Shown here piece after piece: positions 8,461 through 20,000 of a stretch of 64,000 bases of DNA. Origin of the DNA: Xestospongia bergquistia (lineage: Eukaryota; Porifera; Demospongiae; Haplosclerida; Petrosiidae); contig OZ014412.1 in assembly GCA_963965975.1 (NCBI GenBank), forward strand, positions 4,466,501-4,530,500, read 5' to 3'. Positions within the stretch are counted from its first letter, which is position 1. Each line of letters begins with the position of its first letter. The notes below the pieces were generated by a model. The model was not told the origin of the DNA and did not search any database. It was given only the letters and a program-made list of their open reading frames with translations. Position numbers and translations under genes: made by a program.

Positions 8461-10770
8461 TCAATATATTACTACTCTGTTATTACCCCTATCACAAACA
8501 TATAAATATCCTTCTTTGTCGAATGTTATTCCATATGGATCATTAAACTGACCCACACTGCTACCATATCCTCCAAAAGAACGTATAAACTGACCATCAG
8601 TAGTGAAGATAGAAATACAATGATTACCACACTCTACAACGTATATTTGATTGTTATCATCTATTACAATCCCTGCTGGAATGTTAACTTCTCCAGGACC
8701 AGATCTTTTGGTACTAAACTGAGACAAAAACTGTCCCTCAGGAGTGAATTTCTGGATACGATGATTCCGACAATCAGTCACATACACTAATCCTTGTCTG
8801 TCAACAGCAATATCAATTGGATTATTAAACTGTCCCTTAGCTGATCCTTTGGTACCAAATGTGTGAGAGAAAGTTAGATCAGGATTTAAGACTTGTATAC
8901 GATGGTTATTATAATCTGCAATATAAATATGTCCCATTATAGGAGAAATGGCAATATAACAAGGGTTGTTAAATTCCAGTAGTCCACTACCTTGTTTACC
9001 AACTGATTTAATACACTCCCCATCCATAGATATCTTCTGGATCTTGTGACTATCAGCAACAAGAATGAAGTTGTCATCAGTAAGTGCTACCCCACGAGGT
9101 TGAATGAACTTGGCATTTCCTCTACTCTTTTGACCAAAAGACTTAATTTTCTTTCCATTTCTATCCAGTACTGTGACACAGTGACTGTCTCGTTCACTTA
9201 CTATAATATGTTTGTCATCAGTCACAGCAACTCCAAAGGGTCCATTAAGTTTAGACATGTTAAGTACATTGGTCATTGCAACTCCCCATGGCCAGTTAAG
9301 TTCAGGTATAACATGTACTGGAGTGATGTTATCACAACAGGGACTAAAAGAAATCACTAGTGAGGTACTACCAACTTGGACATCATTAACTCGGGCATTA
9401 ACTTGATGACGACCACGAGTTACAGGAGTACAATGTATTGTATAGACTTCAGGATGGATGGTGGTAGTGACTGTAGCTGTGATGGGTGTAGTTGTACCAA
9501 CTGGTACTACACTACAACTGAGTGATGATAGAGGAACAGTAAGAAGACTGGAATCAGAAAATTGGATAGATAATGGAAATGATACTGTCTTCTTTATAGT
9601 CGTAACCTGTTGATGATCAATCTTCTTGACTTTACACTTTTGTAGAACAGTAGGTGAGAAGAACACAATATCTCCAATATGATGTAATGAATCAACAATG
9701 TTGCTGTCTTTCTTAAAGTAAAGATTAGCTTTCTCTCTAGGATTAATCTCTTCAATGATAACCTGTTCAGTCATATGACTCATACGTTCCATCATTTGTT
9801 TTGTAGATGTCACCACTTCTTGAGAACTGCATATCTCTAGACTCTGTTCCACAAATTCCAGGCAATCCTTCAGTTGACTCAATCTTGTTTCACTTGATCT
9901 CTTCTGCTCTGATAACACCTGTAGTTTACTGTCAGTGACTATGTCCACCTCTCTAGTCAGCTGTCTCTCAGACTGACGAAGGGTGTCAATCATTTCTTCC
10001 ACCATGACATGTATCTCTTTTTTGATATTTTTACCTTGCTCTTTGATCTCATTTTCTCTGTCTGCAAAAACAGGTAGGACATCAGTAACAGCAGTGACTT
10101 TGTCACTAACTGACTTGAGACTTCTTTCTAATTTTTCGCATTGTTTGGGATAGCAGTCAGAGACTAAGTCACAATCATGATCTTTATGAATACGTACAAT
10201 GCAATCTTGACAAATGAGCTCTTCACATGATTGGCAAAAAATTTCCGAAGGCTTATTATGATTGGAACATTTTATCTTCTGCTTCTCAGGGAGCAATTTA
10301 GAAGCAGAGGTCGCTACCTCATCAAGACTTGTTATCTTATGAGCAGCAATGGGACCCCACTTCTTGTGAACATCAATACATCCTTGACAGAGAAACTTGG
10401 CACATTCTTTACAATAACCTGTAGCGTTAGTTGTAGTACAGTTATCACAGGTTACCTGTTGATTTCCTGATACTTTTGTCATTAGATTATAGACCTCCTT
10501 GAAGTTGTTAATATGGAAAGCTGTAGGAAAGTCAGCTGCTCCTGTTGGTTGAGGTAACTGGGTATGATGACGACAAGTGGGACAAGATATGAAATAGTTA
10601 TCTCCTTGAGGATCCAATGGTAGACCCTCCAAACATTGTTGACAGAAATAATGGAAACATGGTAAGGTCTTAGGGTTAGTATAGAGGTCAAGACATATAG
10701 CACAGGTGAGCTGTTTCTCTAGTTTCTTGAGAGCTGTAGAGGAGGTACTGAATACTGTTTTCTCTGCCAT
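8461..10770 (-). CDS. TRIM-NHL protein, gene 3
   Basis: This single-exon gene encodes 769 aa from the conserved MAEK start. Its domain order is the same as gene 1: C3HC4 RING, two B-boxes, coiled coil, filamin-like domain and NHL repeats. It is the segmental twin of gene 1. Differences cluster in the link between the filamin domain and the NHL repeats, where gene 3 reads VISFSPCCDNITPVHVIPE and gene 1 reads VIPFNPYLDNITPACTIPE. One B-box histidine context changes from IADH to IAAH, next to but not at the zinc ligand. Like genes 1 and 6 it has an 18-residue insertion at the first NHL repeat. It is divergent with the membrane-protein gene at 11498. Confidence 0.92.
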   Translation of the reverse strand: MAEKTVFSTSSTALKKLEKQLTCAICLDLYTNPKTLPCFHYFCQQCLEGLPLDPQGDNYFISCPTCRHHTQLPQPTGAADFPTAFHINNFKEVYNLMTKVSGNQQVTCDNCTTTNATGYCKECAKFLCQGCIDVHKKWGPIAAHKITSLDEVATSASKLLPEKQKIKCSNHNKPSEIFCQSCEELICQDCIVRIHKDHDCDLVSDCYPKQCEKLERSLKSVSDKVTAVTDVLPVFADRENEIKEQGKNIKKEIHVMVEEMIDTLRQSERQLTREVDIVTDSKLQVLSEQKRSSETRLSQLKDCLEFVEQSLEICSSQEVVTSTKQMMERMSHMTEQVIIEEINPREKANLYFKKDSNIVDSLHHIGDIVFFSPTVLQKCKVKKIDHQQVTTIKKTVSFPLSIQFSDSSLLTVPLSSLSCSVVPVGTTTPITATVTTTIHPEVYTIHCTPVTRGRHQVNARVNDVQVGSTSLVISFSPCCDNITPVHVIPELNWPWGVAMTNVLNMSKLNGPFGVAVTDDKHIIVSERDSHCVTVLDRNGKKIKSFGQKSRGNAKFIQPRGVALTDDNFILVADSHKIQKISMDGECIKSVGKQGSGLLEFNNPCYIAISPIMGHIYIADYNNHRIQVLNPDLTFSHTFGTKGSAKGQFNNPIDIAVDRQGLVYVTDCRNHRIQKFTPEGQFLSQFSTKRSGPGEVNIPAGIVIDDNNQIYVVECGNHCISIFTTDGQFIRSFGGYGSSVGQFNDPYGITFDKEGYLYVCDRGNNRVVIY

Positions 10771-11497
10771 AATATGATGTAGAGAGATGTCAATTAGCAC
10801 ACCACGCCTTATTAAATATTTATGGTTTTGAGTATTTTTGATAGGGTGGAGCTGGAGTTGCTGAAAACTTACAACAACATGGTGTGTAGGATAGAACATT
10901 CCATCAGTAAAGTTAATATATTATAAATGATAGCCAATTAATTCCTTTCAAAATACCTTGTTTACTAAATTTTTCTTTTCATATTTTCTTAAAAACAAAA
11001 TTTTTAGCATAAAATTGTTAGTATAAACAATAATCAAGAAATTAGCACTGCAGTCACCGATCTCCAGGAAAGTTTGCCAATAATTCCTTACACTAGATGG
11101 CTTTGCATGCAAATGTAAAAAAGGTTAGGTTATTATAAGCATTTACATGAATTTTTATTACTGAGTAAACGATAGTTTAAGTTAACCTCTCAGTAACAAG
11201 TTTCACATTCTTATGTGCAAATATAAAGCCTAGTCCTTTTTCTCAGCTTTTTAACTTGGAGAAATTATTGAACTATTTACACTGCTGTTTTCATGTGGTA
11301 AACAGGTGCTTAACAAACTCAGATCTCAACAAGTGTTACGTACATGCATGCATAAGTCATGTTAAGAAGAGTGCCAAGTATGACATGAAACATTTGTTGT
11401 AAGTTGATCATAGCATACAATTTGTTGGTATATTTACATTATATTAGTGCCATAAAAGAGTATTCCATTAGCTAGCAGCTGTGAATTTCTACCAACT

Positions 11498-13310
11498 ATG
11501 ACAACTAACAGCACTACTGTAGAAAGTATAGGAGAAATGAACAGACAGACAGATAAAGACATTTAGATATTAAGACAGAATAATAGACAGACAGACAGAT
11601 AAAGGCATTTAGATATTAAGACAGAATAATAGACAGACAGACAGATAAAGACATTTAGATGTTAAGACAGAATAATAGACAGACAGACAGGCATTTAGAT
11701 ATTAAGACAGAATAATAGACAGACAGACAGATAAAGGCATTTAGATATTAAGACAGAATAATAGACAGACAGACAGATAAAGACATTTAGATGTTAAGAC
11801 AGAATAATAGACAGACAGACAGGCATTTAGATATTAAGACAGAATAATAGACAGACAGACAGATAAAGGCATTTAGATATTAAGACAGAATAATAGACAG
11901 ACAGACAGATAAAGACATTTAGATATTAAGACAGAATAATAGACAGACAGACAGATAAAGACATTTAGATATTAAGACAGAATAATAGACAGACAGACAG
12001 ATAAAGACATTTAGATATTAAGACAGAATAATAGACAAACAGACAGATATACAATGGATAGAAAGATTAACAAACAAATAGATCAACCATATAAACAAAT
12101 AGACAGACTCACAAACAAACAAACAACAAACCAATGGACAGACTGATAAGCTAATGTACAGACCAACTAATAAATAGATAATAAATTATAGTCTCAATAT
12201 TTATTTATTTCTCTTTAGCTTCAGTTAATGTATTTATTGCTGCTATTGTTGGAGGTTGTATTGGTGCTTTACTAATGAGTACAATTATTATAATAATAAC
12301 TTGTTATTATTGCTATCAAAGGAAAAAGAAAAGTCAGTATTACTGTGTCATATAGTTATCATTAATAATATATAATAGTAAATTTGAGAAGAAAGAGAGA
12401 ACATCAAATGTACAAAGATAATTTCTATATTAATACAGACAGGTAAAAATTAACAATTTAAAATTAAAAAGTACCTTTATCTTTGCAGACATCATGCTTC
12501 AAAGACTGACACAGTTAGAACAGCATCTACTATCTTGGTAAGTGTTATCATGGATACATAGATTATTTTACATGTATCTTTTTATACAGTCAATGAAAGG
12601 AAAAATAACTGAGTCTGGACTCAATGTAAGATGTACCAATGTACCAATATACCAACGTACCAATGTACTAATATACCAATATACCAATGTACTAATATAC
12701 CAATATATCAATGTACCAATGTACTAATATACCAATATATCAATGTACCAATGTACTAATATACCAATGTACCAATGTACTAATATACCAATATACCAAT
12801 GTACTAATATACCAATATATCAATGTACCAATGTACTAATATACCAATATACCAATGTACCAATACACCAATATACTAGTAAATACATCAGTGTATAAAT
12901 GTACCAATGTGCTAGTGTACCATCAACCATTATACCAATACACCAAAACACCAATGAACCACATTAATCTGTAGTTAACAATATCATTCTCCTCCTCCCT
13001 TTACTAGGCCTATCATAATCCTGCCTTTGAGAGTGGATCATCAGATGAAGATACTGAACAAAGTCAAACAAATGTTCTTGCAAAAGATATGAAGAATGTC
13101 AATGTTGGTCGAGTAGTCAGTCGTGATCCTACAATAGCATCTCTAAATAGTTTAGATGTTAAAGTTGACTGGCCGGACACAAATCCATTTGTCCTCAGTC
13201 CCAGTGAAAGTAACATTAGTGCTCTAATTGAATTAGAAGATGAAGATGACCATGTCTGGGAGGCTTTGAAGAGAAAGAAGAAACAAAATAAAAAGGAGTC
13301 CAAGTTTTAG
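11498..13310 (+). CDS. Small single-pass membrane protein, unrecognised family, copy 2
   Basis: This is the segmental twin of 4294-5685 with identical exon lengths: 11498-11525, 12219-12332, possible microexon 12439-12442, 12489-12537, 12590-12625 and 13008-13310 (534 nt, 177 aa). The short glycosylatable N-terminus, membrane segment, basic stop-transfer and NPTFE-containing tail are all kept. Both introns that hold minisatellites are longer than in copy 1. The donor after the membrane exon is GTCAGT here and GTAAGT in copy 1, a weaker match that could affect splicing. It is head-to-head with TRIM-NHL gene 3 and tail-to-tail with gene 4. Confidence 0.66.
11541..12045. repeat. 46-bp minisatellite, about 11 units
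   Basis: This is the same repeat as 4335-4535 but longer, with some shortened units lacking the AGATAAAG part. A three-unit pattern (GGC-type, GAC/ATGTT-type, short) occurs twice in a row, showing growth by duplication of unit blocks. It lies in intron 1 of membrane-protein copy 2. Confidence 0.9.
12630..12950. repeat. TACCAAT-type short tandem repeat, copy 2
   Basis: This array in the last intron of membrane-protein copy 2 is about 110 bp longer than its twin at 5113-5340. It is made of the same TACCAATG/TACTAATA words. Confidence 0.85.
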
Positions 13311-13621
13311 TGTTTTCACTATATGTTACAATACCAAAGACTAGTTGATATTTAATAACACTCTTTATTTTAATTGTAATAGATTTTTGATATACTTTTA
13401 TACATTTCTTAGTAACATAACTTTTTAGTTTAATACGTTTAATTTGATTAAATGAGCCTGTGGTTTCATATAGACATCACAGGGAAAGGGAAGTCATTAC
13501 ATTTCCTATGTCATTGATGTAGTGATAACAATGTGTTATAGGATAATTATTACTTCATTACTAAATGATATAATATTGAGATAGCAGAAAGAGGTTGATT
13601 TATTAAAAAGTGTATTGAAAA

Positions 13622-13633
13622 TTTATTAATAAA
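13622..13633. terminator. Palindromic bidirectional poly(A) signal, copy 2
   Basis: TTTATTAATAAA again lies between the convergent membrane-protein gene (stop at 13310) and TRIM-NHL gene 4 (stop at 13675). The twin site is 5996-6007. Confidence 0.55.
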
Positions 13634-13674
13634 AATACATAGTACAAACTATAATATTGTATGATTACATTATC

Positions 13675-15930
13675 TCAATACACTACTACTCTGTTATTAC
13701 CCCTATCACAAACATACAAATATCCTTCTCTGTCAAATGTCATTCCAAATTGGCCATTAAATTGACCCATACTGCCATCATATCTTTCAAAAGAACGTAC
13801 AAACTGACCATTAGTAGTGAAGACAGAGATACGATGATTACCCACTTCTGCAATGTATATTAGATCATTATCATCTATTACAATCCCTGTAGGAAAGGCA
13901 ACTTGTCCAGGACCAGATCCTTTAGTACCAAACTGAGACAAATACTGTCCCTCAGGAGTGAATATCTGGATACGATGATTCAAACAATCAGTCACATATA
14001 CTAACCCTTCTCTGTCAATAGCAACATCTACTGGTTTATCAAACTGACCCTCAGTAGATCCATGGGTACCAAAGACATTAGAGGAAGTTAAATTAGGATT
14101 TAAGACTTGTATACGATGATTATCATAATCTGCAATATAAATATGTCCAGTTATAGGAGAAATGGTGATACCACAAGGGCGATCAAATTCCAATGGTCCA
14201 CTACCTTGTTTACCAACTGATTTAATACACTCCCCATCCATAGATATCTTCTGGATCTTGTGATTATCAGCAACAAGAATGAAGCTGTCTGGAGTAATGG
14301 CTACACCACGAGGACAGGAAAACTTCAGATTATCACTGACTTGACCAAAAGATTTCATTTTCTTTTTATCTCTATCTAGTACTGTGACACAGTGGCTGTT
14401 TCGTTCACTTACTAAAATATGGCGATCACTGGTCATTGCAACTCCCCAGGGGCAGTTAAGTTCAGGTGTATTATGTACTGGAGTGATGTTATCAAGATAG
14501 GGATTAAAAGGGATCACTAGTGAGGTACTATCAACTTGGATGTCATTAACTTGGATATCAACTTGATGACAACCATTAGTTACAGGACTACAATGTATTG
14601 TATACACTCCAGGATGTGTGGTGGTAGTGACTGTAGCTGTGATGGGTGTAGTTGTATCAACTGGTACTACACTACAACTGAGTGATGATAGAGGAACAGT
14701 AAGAAGACTGGAATCAGAAAATTGGATAGATAATGGAAATGATACTGTCTTCTTTATAGTTGTAATGTGTTGACGATCAATCTTCTTGACTTTACACTGT
14801 TGTAGAACAGTTGGTGAGAAGAACACAATATCTCCAATATGATCTAATGTATCAAAAATGTTGCTGTCTTTCTTAAAGTGGAGGTTGGCTTTCTCTCTAG
14901 GATTAAACTCTTCAATGTTAACCTGTTCAGTCACATGACTTATACGCTCCATCATTTGTTTTGTAGATGTTACCACTTGTTGGGGACTGCCTATCTCAAG
15001 ACTCTGTTCAACAAATTCTTGACAATCTTTAAGTTGACTCAATATCATTTCAGCTGATTTCTTCTGCTCTGATAATACCTGTAGTTTACTACCAGTGACT
15101 GTGTCCACCTCTCTAGTCAGTTGTCTCTCAGATTGACGAAGGACATCAATCATTTCTTCCACCATGACACGAATCTCTTCTTTGACAACTTCTCCTTGCT
15201 CCCTGATCTCATTCTCTCTTTCTGTGAGAGCAGTTAGGACATCAGTAACAGGAGTGACTTTGTCACTAATTGACTTAAGACTTGTTTCCAATTTTTGGCA
15301 ATGCTTGGGATAGCAATCAGAGACTAAGTTATAATCATGATCTCTATGAATACGTATGGTACAGTCATAACAAATAAGCTCTTCACATGTTCCACAAATG
15401 ATCTCCAAAGGCTTATTGTGAGTTGAACACTTCATCTCCTTCTTCACAGGAATCAATTTAGAGGCAGAGACTACAACCTCATCAAGACTTGTTATCTTAT
15501 GATCAGCAATGGGACCCCACTTCTTGTGAACATCAATACATTCTTGACAGAGAAATTTGGCACATTCTTTACAGTAACCTGTGGCATTAGTTGTAGTACA
15601 GTTATCACAGGTTACCTGTTGATGTCCTGACACTTTTGTCATCAGATTATAGACTTCCTTGAAGTTGTTAATTTGAAAAGCTGTAGGAAAGTCAGCTGCT
15701 CCTGTTGGTTGAGGTAACTGGGTATGATGATGACAAGTGGGACAAGATATGAAATAGTTATCTCCTTGAGGATCCAGTGGTAGACCCTCCAAACATTGTT
15801 GACAGAAATAATGGAAACATGGTAAGGTCTTAGGGTTAGTATAGAGGTCAAGACATATACCACAGGTGAGCTGTTCCTGTAGTTTCTTGAGAGCTGTGGA
15901 GCTGGTACTGAGTACTGCTTTCTCTGCCAT
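13675..15930 (-). CDS. TRIM-NHL protein, gene 4
   Basis: This single-exon gene encodes 751 aa from the MAEK start at 15930. RING cysteines, two B-boxes, coiled coil, filamin-like domain and NHL repeats are all present. It is shorter than genes 1, 3 and 6 because it lacks their 18-residue insertion: after the filamin domain it reads CPWGVAMTSDRHILVSERN without the second PFGV start. Its last two NHL repeats match the pseudogene at 6049-6698 closely, making it that pseudogene's intact partner. The last repeat is variant (SFERYDGSMGQF instead of SFGGYGSSVGQF). A CArG box lies 70 bp upstream of the start. Confidence 0.92.
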   Translation of the reverse strand: MAEKAVLSTSSTALKKLQEQLTCGICLDLYTNPKTLPCFHYFCQQCLEGLPLDPQGDNYFISCPTCHHHTQLPQPTGAADFPTAFQINNFKEVYNLMTKVSGHQQVTCDNCTTTNATGYCKECAKFLCQECIDVHKKWGPIADHKITSLDEVVVSASKLIPVKKEMKCSTHNKPLEIICGTCEELICYDCTIRIHRDHDYNLVSDCYPKHCQKLETSLKSISDKVTPVTDVLTALTERENEIREQGEVVKEEIRVMVEEMIDVLRQSERQLTREVDTVTGSKLQVLSEQKKSAEMILSQLKDCQEFVEQSLEIGSPQQVVTSTKQMMERISHVTEQVNIEEFNPREKANLHFKKDSNIFDTLDHIGDIVFFSPTVLQQCKVKKIDRQHITTIKKTVSFPLSIQFSDSSLLTVPLSSLSCSVVPVDTTTPITATVTTTTHPGVYTIHCSPVTNGCHQVDIQVNDIQVDSTSLVIPFNPYLDNITPVHNTPELNCPWGVAMTSDRHILVSERNSHCVTVLDRDKKKMKSFGQVSDNLKFSCPRGVAITPDSFILVADNHKIQKISMDGECIKSVGKQGSGPLEFDRPCGITISPITGHIYIADYDNHRIQVLNPNLTSSNVFGTHGSTEGQFDKPVDVAIDREGLVYVTDCLNHRIQIFTPEGQYLSQFGTKGSGPGQVAFPTGIVIDDNDLIYIAEVGNHRISVFTTNGQFVRSFERYDGSMGQFNGQFGMTFDREGYLYVCDRGNNRVVVY

Positions 15931-15999
15931 AGTATGATGTAGAGATAGGTCAAAAGAACACTTGCTAACAGCAGTAGAAAAGTACCACTTATTGTCTGA

Positions 16000-16009
16000 C
16001 CATATAAGG
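16000..16009. promoter_or_regulatory. CArG box upstream of TRIM-NHL gene 4
   Basis: CCATATAAGG lies 70 bp upstream of the start codon of gene 4. It is at nearly the same distance as in genes 5 and 6. Confidence 0.5.
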
Positions 16010-16144
16010 AAATATAAGTCATGACAGGTGGTGATACAGATCACATGACCTATGTATTGTGATAAAGATGTACAGAGACAAGTCTAAAACACAGTAGTTG
16101 TAGTCCTTTACTTTTTGCAAATTAGATAAATAATAACTTCTATC

Positions 16145-16768
16145 AAAGGAAGAAGTAAATTGTGTGTGCATTTGTTTGTACATGACAATGCATTCATCCA
16201 GACAGGTAAGAACTAACAAATGAATGTTTGTTTCATATTTATAGGCATCATGTTTGAAAGACAAAAACACAATTAAATAGCATCTATCTTGATAGATGTC
16301 ACCATAGATACATAGTTTATTTTATATAAATTGTTTCATAGTCAATGAAGGAAAATAACAGAGTCTGGACTCAATGTAAGATATACCAATATACCAACAG
16401 TGTATTAATATGCCTGTGTATCAGACTAATGTTCAATATTCCAATGTACCAACAGTGTACTAATGTAACAATTTTCCAATATACCAACAGTGTATCAATG
16501 TAGTATACCAATATGTCAATATACATCATCTGTCCAATGTTCCATTATGTTACTAATATTCTATTGTGCAATATAATGTTGATCTTTTATTATGTAGTTG
16601 ACCATCTACATTTTGTATAACCACTTCATCTTTTGTTTATATCCTCCTCACATTATTCTGTATTTAACAAGATTGTTCTCCTCCTCCTCTTACTAGGCCC
16701 ATCATAATCCTGCCTTTGAGAGTGAATCACCAGATGAAGATACTGAACCAAGTCAAACAAACATTTCC
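16145..16768 (+). pseudogene. Broken copy of the small membrane-protein gene
   Basis: Pieces of the intact gene appear in order: a short CTATCAAAGGAAGAAG piece of the membrane/basic exon (16139-16156) without the membrane segment, the ACAG microexon-like site at about 16202-16205, a decayed exon 3 (about 16245-16290), a decayed exon 4 (about 16340-16375), a TACCAAT-type repeat (16380-16560), and the first 70 bp of the last exon (16697-16768) behind an intact TTACTAG acceptor. The rest of the last exon is gone. It faces TRIM-NHL gene 5. Confidence 0.7.
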
Positions 16769-16974
16769 CATGTCCTTGATGTAGTGACAAATGACAACCA
16801 TATAAGGAAATATGACAATGTTATAGGACAATTATTACTTCATTACTAAATGATATATTTTTGAGATAATAGAAAGAGGTTGATTTATTAAACATTATAT
16901 TGACAATGTGTTAACAAAGTACATAGTACAAATTATCATAAAGTACATACAGACTATCACATTATATTATTATC

Positions 16975-19230
16975 TTAATACACAACTAGTCTGTTATTTA
17001 AACGATCACAAACATATAAATATCCTTCTCTGTCGAATGCTATTCCATATGAGTTATTAAATTGACGCACACTGCTACCATATCCTCCAAAAGAACGTAC
17101 AAACTGATTATCAGTAGTGAAGATAGAGATGCGATTGTTATCCCATTCTGCAGTGTATATTAGATTGTTATTATCTATTATAATCCCTGTTGGAAAACAA
17201 AGCTGTCTAGAATCTGATCCTTTGTTACCAAACTGTGACAAATACTCTCCTTCAGGAGTGAATATCTGGATACGATGATTCCAAGTATCAGACACATATA
17301 CTAACCCTTGTCTGTCAACAGCAACATCAAAGGGTTTATTAAACTGTCCCTTAGCTGATCCTTTGGTACCAAATGTGTGAGAGAAAGTAAGATCAGGTTT
17401 TAAGACTTGTATACGATGGTTGTTACTATCGGCAATATAAATATGTCCATTTGTAGGAGAAATGGTGATACCACAAGGGCCGATAAATTCCAATGGTCCA
17501 CTACCTTGCTTACCAACTGACGCAATACACTCCCCATCCATAGATATCTTCTGGATCTTGTGATTATCAGTAACAAGAATAAAATTGTCTGAAGTGATAG
17601 CTACACCACGAGGTTCAGAGAATTTGACATTTTCCCTACCTCGACCAAAAGACTTTATTTTCTTTCCATCTCTATCCAGTACTGTGACATAGTGACTGTC
17701 TCGCTCACTTACTACAATATGTTCATCATCAGTCACAGCAACTCCAAAGGGTCCAATAAGCTCAGATATGGTATAAACTGGAGTAATGTTATCAAGGTGA
17801 GGATTCAATGGGACCATTAGTGAGGTGCTATCAACTTGGACATCATTAACTTGGACATTAATTTGATGACAACCATTAGTTGCAGGAGTACAATGTATTG
17901 TATACACTCCAGGATGTGTGGTGGTAGTGACTGTAGCTGTGATGGGTGTAGTTGTATCAACTGGTACTACACTACAACTGAGTGATGATAGAGGAACAGT
18001 AAGAAGACTGGAATCAGAAAATTGGATAGATAATGGAAACAGAATTGTCTTTTCTGTAATTGTTATGTGTTGACGATCAATCTTCTTGACTTTACACTTT
18101 TGTAGAACAGTAGGTGAGAAGAACACAATATCTCCAATATGATGTAGTGTATCAACAATATTGCTGTCTTTCTTAAAGTAAACATCAGCTTTCTCTCTAG
18201 GATTAAACTCTTCAATTTTAACCTGTTCAGTCATATGACTTATACGATCCATCATTTGTTTTGTAGATGTCATTACTTCTTGAAGAATGCCTATCTCAAG
18301 ACTCTGTCTTACTAAATCCTGACAATCCTTCAATTCACTCAACCTTCTTTCAGCTAATATCTTCTGCTCTGATAACACCTGTAGTTTACTACTAGTGACT
18401 GTGTCTACCTCTCTAGTCAGCTGTCTCTCAGACTGACGAAGGACATTAATTATTTCTTCCACCATGAGATGTATCTCCTCTTTGACAGCTTCTCCTTGCT
18501 CTCTGATCTCATTCTCTCTCTCTGTGAGAGCAGTTAGAACATCAGTAATAGCAATGACCTTATCACTAGCTGACTTAAGACTTTTTTTCAATTTTTGACA
18601 ATGTTTGGGATAGCAGTCAGAGACTAAGTCATAATCATGATCTCTATGAATACGTACAATACAGTCATGACAAATGAGTTCTTCACATGTTCTACAAAAG
18701 ATTTCCAAAGGCTTATTATGAGTAGAACATTTTATCTTCTGCTTCTCAGGGAGCAATTTAGAAGCAGAGGTTGCTACCTCATCAAGACTTGTTATCTTAT
18801 GATCAGCAATGGGAGCCCATTTCCTGTGAACATCAATACATTCTTGACAGAGAAATTTGGCACATTCTTTACAGTAACCTGTGGCATTAGTTGTAGTACA
18901 GTTATCACAGGTTACCTGTTCATGTCCTGACACTTTTGTCATTAGATTGTAGACCTCCTTGAAGTTGTTAATATGGAAGGCTGCAGGAAAGTCAGTTGCT
19001 CCTGTTGGCTGAGATAACTGGGTATGATGACGACAAGTGGGACAAGTAATGATGTAGTTATCTCCTTGAGGATCCAATGATAGACCCTCCAGACATTGTT
19101 GACAGAATGAATGGAGACATGATAAGGTCTTAGGGTTGGTATAGAGGTCAAGACATATAGCACAGGTGAGATGTTCCTCTAGTTTCTTGAGAGCTGTAGA
19201 GGAGGTACTGAATACTGTTTTATCTGCCAT
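16975..19230 (-). CDS. TRIM-NHL protein, gene 5
   Basis: This single-exon gene encodes 751 aa from MADK at 19230; the open frame extends only 10 codons further. It has the full RING, B-box, coiled-coil, filamin and NHL order. It is more diverged from genes 1 and 3 than they are from each other, for example CLHSFCQQC in the RING where genes 1, 3 and 4 have CFHYFCQQC. It starts its first NHL repeat with IGPFGVAVTDD, the second of the two starts fused together in genes 1, 3 and 6. A CArG box lies 72 bp upstream. No membrane-protein gene intact enough to be functional neighbours it. Confidence 0.92.
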   Translation of the reverse strand: MADKTVFSTSSTALKKLEEHLTCAICLDLYTNPKTLSCLHSFCQQCLEGLSLDPQGDNYIITCPTCRHHTQLSQPTGATDFPAAFHINNFKEVYNLMTKVSGHEQVTCDNCTTTNATGYCKECAKFLCQECIDVHRKWAPIADHKITSLDEVATSASKLLPEKQKIKCSTHNKPLEIFCRTCEELICHDCIVRIHRDHDYDLVSDCYPKHCQKLKKSLKSASDKVIAITDVLTALTERENEIREQGEAVKEEIHLMVEEIINVLRQSERQLTREVDTVTSSKLQVLSEQKILAERRLSELKDCQDLVRQSLEIGILQEVMTSTKQMMDRISHMTEQVKIEEFNPREKADVYFKKDSNIVDTLHHIGDIVFFSPTVLQKCKVKKIDRQHITITEKTILFPLSIQFSDSSLLTVPLSSLSCSVVPVDTTTPITATVTTTTHPGVYTIHCTPATNGCHQINVQVNDVQVDSTSLMVPLNPHLDNITPVYTISELIGPFGVAVTDDEHIVVSERDSHYVTVLDRDGKKIKSFGRGRENVKFSEPRGVAITSDNFILVTDNHKIQKISMDGECIASVGKQGSGPLEFIGPCGITISPTNGHIYIADSNNHRIQVLKPDLTFSHTFGTKGSAKGQFNKPFDVAVDRQGLVYVSDTWNHRIQIFTPEGEYLSQFGNKGSDSRQLCFPTGIIIDNNNLIYTAEWDNNRISIFTTDNQFVRSFGGYGSSVRQFNNSYGIAFDREGYLYVCDRLNNRLVVY

Positions 19231-19301
19231 AATAGGATGTAGAGAGATGACAAAGAACACTTGTTAACAGAACAGTAGAGAAATACCACTTATTTTTTTG
19301 A

Positions 19302-19311
19302 CCATATAAGG
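19302..19311. promoter_or_regulatory. CArG box upstream of TRIM-NHL gene 5
   Basis: CCATATAAGG lies 72 bp upstream of the gene 5 start codon. Flanking sequence (GACCATATAAGGAAAT) is shared with the sites of gene 4, gene 6 and the pseudogene. Confidence 0.5.
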
Positions 19312-19494
19312 AAATAGAATATGCTGTAAGTCATTACATGTGATACAGATCATGTGACCTATATATTGTAATAAAGAGATAAATCTAAAACCAAATTACA
19401 GTTCGCAACCTTTTGCAAGTCATATAAGCAATACTGTCCTTAGAGCAGGTGAATTTTTTAACACTTTATAAATAGTATAGTTATTGTAAATAAT

Positions 19495-20000
19495 ATCTGC
19501 TATCAAAGGAAGACGTAAAATGTGTGTGTGCATTTGTTTACACATGACAATGCATTCATCCAGACAGGTAAGAAGTAATATTCTGTTTCATTTTTATAGA
19601 CATAATGTTCGAAAGACAAAAACAATTAAAATAATCTGTATGTACATTCTATTTTTTCGCAGAAAAACTTATCTCTATAGATTACTGTTACACAAACAAT
19701 TACATTTCCCAATAGTACTCTCAACAACATTTGAGAATACACATTTAACAATTGAAGAACCAGTAATGATCAAACTATTAGTGTTGTTTTAGTAAGAAAA
19801 AGTTCATTTAGTTATAGTTTTGGTTTCTTGGATATTTCAATAATAATTATTGTTTTAGTTATAGTTTTTGAGATTGTTAATTCTTACTTTTAATTTTAGT
19901 TGTTGTTCACTTTATGTATTATAGTTTTAGTTCTAGTTTAGTAAGAGTAGCTTACTATAATGGATTTTAATTATAGTTTTGATTAACTAAAACAATACTA
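19495..20000 (+). pseudogene. Scattered remnants of the small membrane-protein gene and AT-rich spacer
   Basis: A piece of the basic exon (TATCAAAGGAAGACG near 19501), an ACAG microexon-like site (near 19564-19567) and a decayed exon 3 (near 19600-19640) are visible. The membrane segment is absent. From about 19640 to 20000 the sequence is AT-rich with TTTAGTTATAGTTTT-like words and holds no supported gene. Confidence 0.5.

Larger units (their letters stand above)
7205..15950. repeat. Segmental tandem duplication, copy 2
   Basis: This is the second copy of the block starting at position 1, with the same order and orientation of genes. Its TRIM-NHL gene at 8461-10770 is nearly identical to the one at 1252-3561, and its membrane-protein gene at 11498-13310 matches 4294-5685 exon for exon. 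Its right-hand TRIM-NHL gene (13675-15930) is intact, while its counterpart in copy 1 is collapsed. The right boundary is uncertain because sequence upstream of the last gene is only moderately similar between copies. Confidence 0.85.
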